Assembly: GCA_963082975.1 (NCBI GenBank) | Contig: OY720349.1 | Coordinates: 61,006,501-61,070,500, forward strand | From: Labia minor | Lineage: Eukaryota; Arthropoda; Insecta; Dermaptera; Spongiphoridae | DNA: 64,000 bases | Direction: 5' to 3' | Shown: in pieces, positions 58,095-64,000 of the stretch | Position numbering within the stretch: position 1 is the stretch's first letter | Layout of the letters: each line of letters starts with the position of its first letter | The notes under the pieces: model-generated | Databases searched by the model: none | Seen by the model: the letters and a program-made list of their open reading frames with translations, nothing else | Told to the model about the DNA's origin: nothing | Translations under genes and position numbers: made by a program

Positions 58095-59052
58095 TAAATT
58101 CTATTTTTGTTTTTTGGTTTTCCTTTTCACATTTTGACTTTAAAATTTCATCCTATCTTTTTAATCAAGTCTCTTTATTATATTTCTATTTAATTCTAAT
58201 ATTATATTCATACAATTTGCAAATAATGAATAAATAAAATTACTCACATTTTCAAAAAATAATTCATAACATTACTTTTAGAAAACCTCGTTATTCATTT
58301 TATTAATTTGTAAATTACCTCTTCGACATAATCAACATCTTTATATGAAAATGTACTGAATTCTTTTGAGCCTGTTGGTATTTTTCTTTTAAGAATACAA
58401 AAATAAAACTTTCCCTAACATTATAGGAAATAGGAAATACATTATAAATGAAACTATTCGAATATCTTTTTATTGATGTAACCAAACCCTCCCTCACTCA
58501 CTCTGTTTTAGACAAAACACATTGAATGAATGAAATAACAAGAAAATTTAACTATTTTATACTTTTATAATTGCAAACAAGAGTGGTTTCTATGGAAATA
58601 TTATTAAGAATTGGAAAAAAAAAAAAAAAAAAAAAAAAAGAAAAATTATATCGCGAAAATAAATAAATAAAAATATATACCCTAATAACTATTAAAATTC
58701 TTACCCATTGAACTTATCAAATGTCCATGTCATAAATTTTATTCTAAACAATACAGACAGCTCCCGTCTACCATTTGTCAAATTAGTTATTATTTTACAT
58801 CCTACTTTCGAAAAAAATAAACAAAAAGGAAAAAAAAAATTCAAATAGCTATATTGCCTTTATTTTATGATTATTCTTTCTCTACCTCTCTTTGAGATGT
58901 CATAAATTGAAATTTGTTAAACAATAAAACAACCAAACCACCACCACCAATACGTATATACGTATATATATTTGAAAATTGAACATTAATGTATCAATTT
59001 GTTCATTAATAATTGATTTTATTTAATAGATGGAGAGTAATTTTAAATCAGT

Positions 59053-59090
59053 GGCAACGGCCATATCATGTCGAATGCACCGGTTCTCGT
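59053..59090 (+). pseudogene. 5S rRNA 5' half (nt 1-38) before copy F, T20C
   Basis: Nucleotides 1-38 with TCATGTCGAATG in place of TCATGTTGAATG (nt 20 T to C). The ATG at 59068 stays in frame with ORF1; the change makes its second codon Ser instead of Leu. The 3' half of this 5S gene is beyond the window. Confidence 0.92.
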
Positions 59091-60618
59091 CAGTTCTAGT
59101 CGAGCATCGGTACGGTTAACATCTCCTTCCAGAGTGGAGACCCCGAGCCCGAACAATAACCCGCCTACGGATCCCAAGCCCGGCCTACCTGCCAAGCCCT
59201 TGGGCCAGCCCTTAGAATTGCCTCCGAGCAAAGCTAAAACTATCAGTGTGCAGACTAAAGGTCTTTCGAACAAGAAAGCTTTTGAGTTATTAATTAACTC
59301 AAAAAGATCCTTAACGAAAGCTGACGTGAAACGTCTAAGTGTTAGAATGTCGACAGGCAAGAAAAATTCTTCGAGTGGGGTTACAAGTAACTCCAAAATG
59401 CAGGCTCTCGAAAACGAGAACAAAGAGTTAAGAAAAAAAATACAAGAATTGGAAGATTTAATCAAAAACCAAATTTCAACAGCAACAGTTGAAATGGAAG
59501 AAGTTAACGCCGAGATTAATAATTGGACGGAGGTCACAAGAAAAAGAAAAGCAGGTAAAGAATCTTTAGTGCCTCAATCCAATAAAAAGCTGCTGACCGG
59601 TGAAACAACAATAAATGAAAATCCTAAAAAAATCACTACTCCGCAGGTGGAAAAGACCTCAGCAAAAGAGAAATGTCCACCAATATCAATCAACAACGAT
59701 ATCGCGGTCCAAGTGATACAGATTATGAAGACTTTTTCAAAACATTTTGAAATCAAACGAAGACCGGGTTCGAAAATGTCTAATATAATCACCCAATCAA
59801 TGGATGATTATAAAAAAATAATTGCCAAACTAAGAGAAAGGAAGTATGAATTTTTTACATTTACTCCAAAATGTGAAAAATATCAGACATTTCTTCTCAA
59901 AGGGTTGGCTCTCGAAACGAGTGAAGAAATCGTGAAAGAAGAATTAGATATTCACAAGAATATAAAATTCACCAAAATAGAGAGATTCGCAACAAAAAAA
60001 TCCAAGGACGAAAAGAAAACTCTTCCCATGTTCTTAATCCAAATAAGCCCGGACAGCAAATTTAAAGACTTAAAAGAAATTAAAACCATATTTCATCAAA
60101 GGATTCACTGGGAAAACATAAAAAAACAACAAATGATGCAATGTTACAATTGCCAACGCATGGGTCACTCATCTCACTCATGCAATATGGAATCAAGATG
60201 TGTTAAATGTAACACAAAACATGAAAAAGGTCAGTGCCAAATTACAATTGATACAGACAAATCAAAAATTTTCTGTGTCAATTGTAAAGAATACGGCCAC
60301 CCGGCTTCATACAAGGGTTGTCCAGAAAAAAGAAAATTAATGGATAAAATAAAGAACAAGAAGAATGAAGAAAAAGACAATAAAATAAATAGGGTGAACC
60401 GAATTACCAAGATGGTTAATCCAGGTATGTCATTCGCGGCAGCGGTGAATAATAATAGTGCAAGTGATTCAAACAAAACATCAAATAGTGAAAGTGTTAC
60501 AGTGCAAAGTGCTCCCCTTGAAAATAATGTTGAAAGCAGACTGCAAAGAATGGAAAATGCAATTCAACAACTTACAATCAGCATGCAAATAATTGCCAAC
60601 TTACTACAACCTCAATGA
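59068..60618 (+). CDS. ORF1 gag-like nucleic-acid-binding protein, copy F
   Basis: A 516-residue open frame starting at the 5S-derived ATG, collinear with copy C. The coiled coil (LEDLIKNQISTAT) and all three zinc knuckles (359-372, 378-390, 403-418) are intact. Differences from C include Ser for Leu at residue 2, EEVNAEI for EEDNAEI, and the NNNSASDSNKTSNSES region near the C-terminus, which is B-like. An alternative start is Met94 (59347). The stop TGA overlaps the ORF2 ATG. The likely role is RNA binding and particle formation for retrotransposition at 5S. Confidence 0.9.
   Translation: MSNAPVLVSSSRASVRLTSPSRVETPSPNNNPPTDPKPGLPAKPLGQPLELPPSKAKTISVQTKGLSNKKAFELLINSKRSLTKADVKRLSVRMSTGKKNSSSGVTSNSKMQALENENKELRKKIQELEDLIKNQISTATVEMEEVNAEINNWTEVTRKRKAGKESLVPQSNKKLLTGETTINENPKKITTPQVEKTSAKEKCPPISINNDIAVQVIQIMKTFSKHFEIKRRPGSKMSNIITQSMDDYKKIIAKLRERKYEFFTFTPKCEKYQTFLLKGLALETSEEIVKEELDIHKNIKFTKIERFATKKSKDEKKTLPMFLIQISPDSKFKDLKEIKTIFHQRIHWENIKKQQMMQCYNCQRMGHSSHSCNMESRCVKCNTKHEKGQCQITIDTDKSKIFCVNCKEYGHPASYKGCPEKRKLMDKIKNKKNEEKDNKINRVNRITKMVNPGMSFAAAVNNNSASDSNKTSNSESVTVQSAPLENNVESRLQRMENAIQQLTISMQIIANLLQPQ
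59090..59124 (+). promoter_or_regulatory. Putative Pol II initiator plus DPE-like site, copy F
   Basis: Same layout as copy C: TCAGTT across the junction (59090-59095) and ACATCT at +28 to +33 (59119-59124). Preserved in B, C and F, absent from E and from truncated D. Confidence 0.35.
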
Positions 60619-63600
60619 ATACTGGTGAGTGCTCAACAGATAGGAAAATCCAAAAATCTTTTAAATTAAATTGCTTGTCATTAAATGTTAACTCGTTAGT
60701 TTCAATGCAAAAAAGAGCAAGCTTGCTTGCACTATTAGAAAAATATAGGCCGGATGTTCTTATGTTAAGTGAGACCAAACTTAATAAAATGCATCAAATG
60801 TCATTTGCTGAATACAACTTCATTAGGACAGATAATCCAAATGAAAACAATGCAGGAGGAACAGCAATATTAATTAAAAAATCATTCAATTATAGGGAAA
60901 TTCTTAATAGCAAAATATTAAACAATAAAAAAGTAGAATCAACCATAATAAAAATTAAAATTGATAATAAAAAAAATCTTTTCCTAATATCAATATACTC
61001 CCCAAGTAAAAATGATAGTTTATTTATTGAAGAGCTAGAAAATATTTTCAAAAATCTCAATTTAGACCAACAGGACAATTACTTTTATTTGGCCGGTGAC
61101 TTGAATGCCAAACACGTAAGATGGAATAATAGAAAAAATGACTCTAGAGGGAATAAACTTTGCAGATGGGTCGGCGATAATGAAATTCAATTCAAAATAA
61201 AGCTACTTTGTTCAGAAATTCCTTCCTTCCCAAGAACAGGATCATTTATAGATCTGGTATTGATAGATACCAGATTAAAAGTAATTAATAAAAAAAATAA
61301 TTATCAAGTTCCAGTGATTGATTTCGATGGAGATCACTTAGGTCTAATTTCTGAAGTGGAGCTTCCAGGCTTAGAAATAGAAAATCAAATAAATAAAAAC
61401 AAATTTAACTTCAAAAAAACAAATTGGCAGCATTTCAAAAATTACCTTAACAAAACTTGTACAATTGACCTTTCGGAAAACCAAAATTTAAATAATCAAA
61501 AAATAGATGAATCAATAAATTTAATTGAACAACACATTCACTCTGCAATTCAAAAGGCAACACCCAAATTCAAAAGTTTCAACTCAATTGACAAATACGT
61601 CACTCATAAAATTAAAAAACTACAAAAAGAAAAAAGTTTTCTAATATCACAAATTAATAAATTTTATAAAAATAATTTGAACCGTAACTCTGATGAATTT
61701 TTAATCCTGAAGGCTTTACTACGGGAAATTAGAAAAAAAATAAATAACGAAATCAGTCAATCAATTAACAATTATTGGAAAAACCAAATTGAAAATATAC
61801 CAGAAAAAAGCTCATCAGAAACACTTCCAAAAATTAATGGTATTTTCAGAAGGGGACAAAAAGGGAAGGCAATAAATACAAAAATAAAAATTCCAAACAA
61901 TAGATTAGAAATTATAGAAAAGGCCGGAATTAAAAGGGAAAATCTAACAAAAGATGCAGAAGGTAACTTCGTAATTTACGACCCAATTGAAAAGCTTAAT
62001 ATAATGGGATTTCACTTTTCAATGACCCATTTGCAAAATAAAAATTTAGGTACACATGGACTAACTAACATTATACAACATTGGACTGATAAACTAAAAA
62101 CTGAAATACTGACTGACAAACAAAACAATAAAAGAATAAACAAATTTTCAATTCATAACAAAGCTACAGACCCTATTTTAAAAGACGAACAACTCTCACT
62201 GACAAATTTCCAAGAAGTAAAAAACATTTTTAAAACATTAAATAACAAAACATCGACTGGAATTGACAAAATTCCAAATTGTGTTCTTAAGCATCTGCCT
62301 GATAAAGTAATTGTCTATTTCACCATCATATTTAACAATGCCCTGAGCAATTTATATTTTCCTGAAAAATGGAAAAAGGCACTATTAATAGCAATCCCAA
62401 AAAAAGACAAAGACACATCCATTTTAACAAATTTAAGGCCAATAAGTTTATTACCTTGCATTGGAAAGATATTTGAAATAATAATAAATAAAAGGTTGGT
62501 CTCAACATGTATAAATAAGAATATCCTACCTGAAACTCAATTCGGTTTTAGATACAAGCATTCAACAATTAATGCTATTACAAAATTAAACTCGGACATC
62601 TGTTGGGCTCTCAACGGAGGTAATGTGGTTGGAGCGTGTCTGATTGATGTTGAAAAGGCATTCGACACAGTCTGGAGAGAAGGCCTAATTTACAAACTAT
62701 TAAAGAAAGGTTTCGACAAAAACTTAGTGAAAATGATATGGAGCATGATTGAAAACAGATCATTCGTAATGAGCGATAGAGGTTTGCAGTCCTCAATCAG
62801 CTTTCCGGTTGAAAACGGTTTACAACAGGGTACGATAAACTCGCCAGTTCTATTTAATATATTTATAAGTGATATTCTAACAGCATATGAACTAAATGTT
62901 AAGAAAGGTCTGAATGCACTGGCATTTGCGGATGACCTGATCATTTATATTTCTGGGAAAAAAACAGATGAAATTCAACAAAAATTAGAATCTTTAGGCA
63001 ACAAAATTTTTACTTTTTATAATAATTGGAAATTAAAGATAAATTTAAATAAATGTGAAACAATATTATTTAGGCCAACTATTAATAATGGAAACAAAAA
63101 TTTAAAAAAGAATTGGAAAAATTTTCACATAAGTATAAATGGTCAGGTCATTCCCCATAAAAACACAGTTCGTTATCTAGGCGTACATTTAGATGAAAGA
63201 CTAATGTTCAAAAATCACATAAATATTCAATTAGCCAAGGCCAGAGCAGCATTCATGTCGTTAAAATGGCTATTCTATAGTCCGTATTTAAAGCCAAAAA
63301 TAAAAATTCAATGCTATAGTCTATTTGTTAGACCAATTGTAACATACGGTTCAAGTATATGGTTCAACCAAAACGCATCAACAATGGAGAAAATTCGTGT
63401 GTTTGAAAGGAAATGCTTAAGAGCTTGTTTGGGGATATGGAGGGCTCGAGAAACCAGCTATCAGAAATTTATAAATAATGAAACAATCTACAATCTGGCG
63501 AATTTAAATAGAATAGATTGCTTCATTATTAAATTAATAAGAAAATTTTATAGCAGAATTATAAATAATGACGAAAATAGTTTGGTTTCGGGTGCGGCAC

Positions 63601-63878
63601 TTCCAAACGACCAGTATTATAAAGAAACTCTAGAAACGGGATTTATTCCACCAGAAGCATTTCCTTTCTTAGATGCCCAGGGATATATACAAGACTCTAA
63701 TAATATTCCTATAATTTATCATGTATATAGAAATAGTAATGATAAAAGAATCAAATACGATCCCTTCCTAGACGGACAGGACCAGTATAGATTTTATAGA
63801 TTTAGTCGTGCGATCTCGGATAGGGATAAAAAAGAAAAGTTAAATAATAAAAACTACTGGTGGTTTGATAATCAATAA
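60615..63878 (+). CDS. ORF2 endonuclease / reverse transcriptase, copy F
   Basis: A complete 1,087-residue frame. The endonuclease motifs (NVN, SETK, GDLNAKH, GDH), the reverse transcriptase motifs (LRPISLLP, IDVEKAFD, QQGTINSP, FADD) and the C-terminal RPIVTYGSSIW and WWFDNQ segments are all intact. It shares KATDP, HISINGQ, CLGIW and IINNDEN with copy D, so D may derive from an F-like source. No RNase H domain is recognisable. Function: cuts 5S DNA and reverse transcribes element RNA from the nick. Confidence 0.94.
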   Translation: MNTGECSTDRKIQKSFKLNCLSLNVNSLVSMQKRASLLALLEKYRPDVLMLSETKLNKMHQMSFAEYNFIRTDNPNENNAGGTAILIKKSFNYREILNSKILNNKKVESTIIKIKIDNKKNLFLISIYSPSKNDSLFIEELENIFKNLNLDQQDNYFYLAGDLNAKHVRWNNRKNDSRGNKLCRWVGDNEIQFKIKLLCSEIPSFPRTGSFIDLVLIDTRLKVINKKNNYQVPVIDFDGDHLGLISEVELPGLEIENQINKNKFNFKKTNWQHFKNYLNKTCTIDLSENQNLNNQKIDESINLIEQHIHSAIQKATPKFKSFNSIDKYVTHKIKKLQKEKSFLISQINKFYKNNLNRNSDEFLILKALLREIRKKINNEISQSINNYWKNQIENIPEKSSSETLPKINGIFRRGQKGKAINTKIKIPNNRLEIIEKAGIKRENLTKDAEGNFVIYDPIEKLNIMGFHFSMTHLQNKNLGTHGLTNIIQHWTDKLKTEILTDKQNNKRINKFSIHNKATDPILKDEQLSLTNFQEVKNIFKTLNNKTSTGIDKIPNCVLKHLPDKVIVYFTIIFNNALSNLYFPEKWKKALLIAIPKKDKDTSILTNLRPISLLPCIGKIFEIIINKRLVSTCINKNILPETQFGFRYKHSTINAITKLNSDICWALNGGNVVGACLIDVEKAFDTVWREGLIYKLLKKGFDKNLVKMIWSMIENRSFVMSDRGLQSSISFPVENGLQQGTINSPVLFNIFISDILTAYELNVKKGLNALAFADDLIIYISGKKTDEIQQKLESLGNKIFTFYNNWKLKINLNKCETILFRPTINNGNKNLKKNWKNFHISINGQVIPHKNTVRYLGVHLDERLMFKNHINIQLAKARAAFMSLKWLFYSPYLKPKIKIQCYSLFVRPIVTYGSSIWFNQNASTMEKIRVFERKCLRACLGIWRARETSYQKFINNETIYNLANLNRIDCFIIKLIRKFYSRIINNDENSLVSGAALPNDQYYKETLETGFIPPEAFPFLDAQGYIQDSNNIPIIYHVYRNSNDKRIKYDPFLDGQDQYRFYRFSRAISDRDKKEKLNNKNYWWFDNQ

Positions 63879-64000
63879 GTTTACTAGTTGAAAAAGTGAG
63901 GATGAGAAATGTATCCGTTATTTGATTTCTTTTATCTTTTCTTTCTTGAGTGAATCTTATTATTCATATTATAATCATTATAAAAATTGTAGCATAAGTT
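63879..64000 (+). other. 3' UTR of copy F (partial)
   Basis: The first 122 bases of the 3' UTR, beginning GTTTACTAGTTGAAAAAGTGAGG as in copy D. The polyadenylation signal and tail lie beyond the window. Confidence 0.85.

Larger units (their letters stand above)
39804..59052 (+). repeat. 5S array block 5: spacers around seventeen intact 5S genes
   Basis: Seventeen intact genes with periods of 1,071-1,079 bp and no insertion. Marker variants define unit types: CCTTTGCACA (units 42907, 48285, 52593, 54748), TCCTAAC (49361, 51516, 53669, 55823), TACTTCTATAATT (47208, 51516) and an extra AAAT in AAATAAATAAAT (49361, 53669, 57975). Units 47208-50440 and 51516-54748 correspond pairwise at an offset of exactly 4,308 bp, so a four-unit block is duplicated. 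All spacers contain the 74-bp segment. No other gene is visible. Confidence 0.9.
59091..64000 (+). mobile_element. Non-LTR retrotransposon copy F (both ORFs open, 3' end cut by window)
   Basis: The element begins at the standard 5S site and has open ORF1 and ORF2 with an ATGA overlap. The window ends 122 bases into the 3' UTR, so the tail and 3' junction are not seen. Its ORF2 is a patchwork: B-like at 61361-61390, C-like near 61711-61750, and D-like from about 62160 to the end, including the GTTTACTAGTTG 3' UTR start. With C it is a candidate autonomous copy. Confidence 0.93.

Noticed and set aside
991-59052. CRISPR-like array because of regular repeats
   Set aside because: The period is about 1,076 bp with a 5S gene in each unit, and the spacers are near-identical; this is eukaryotic tandem rDNA.
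1-64000. The whole array as an assembly artefact
   Set aside because: Units carry distinct markers and different A-tract lengths, and the elements differ from one another, so simple duplication of reads is unlikely. Exact copy order still needs long-read support.

Overview
The window is eukaryotic DNA: a head-to-tail 5S ribosomal RNA gene array, all on the + strand, interrupted by six copies of one non-LTR (LINE-type) retrotransposon family. The 5S sequence is metazoan. The retrotransposon has Jockey-group hallmarks common in arthropods: a gag-like ORF1 with three CCHC zinc knuckles, then an ORF2 with an APE-type endonuclease and reverse transcriptase. An arthropod, probably an insect with an AT-rich genome, is my best guess. 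The species cannot be named from the sequence.

Layout: 31 intact 120-nt 5S genes lie in five array blocks (991-4016, 9501-19912, 25378-28487, 32275-34308, 39804-59052). The usual unit is about 1,076 bp: one 5S gene plus an AT-rich spacer of about 955 bp with no other gene that I can recognise. A shorter unit of about 1,000 bp lacks a 74-bp spacer segment. A 4,308-bp higher-order (four-unit) repeat is visible at 47.2-55.8 kb.

Six further 5S genes are split at the same point by retrotransposon copies, here called A to F. A (1-894) is cut by the window edge. B (4055-9404) is full length with a broken ORF1. C (19951-25281) is full length with both ORFs open. D (28526-32178) is 5'-truncated. E (34347-39707) is full length with frameshifts in both ORFs. 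F (59091-64000) has both ORFs open and is cut in its 3' UTR. Each copy follows 5S nucleotide 38 (or 39), ends in AATAAA plus 9-22 A, and is followed by 5S nucleotides 25-120. This gives a 14-15 bp target-site duplication and implies target-primed reverse transcription into one fixed 5S site.

The most unusual point is the 5' junction. The 5S gene contains an ATG at nucleotides 16-18. In copies B, C and F this ATG is in frame with ORF1, and the element itself has no ATG until codon 94. The same junction also creates a TCAGTT initiator-like motif, half from 5S and half from the element. The two observations imply different transcript starts, so they are competing models. ORF1 and ORF2 overlap as ATGA, which suggests coupled translation. 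Copies are mosaics of one another, consistent with recombination or gene conversion within the array.
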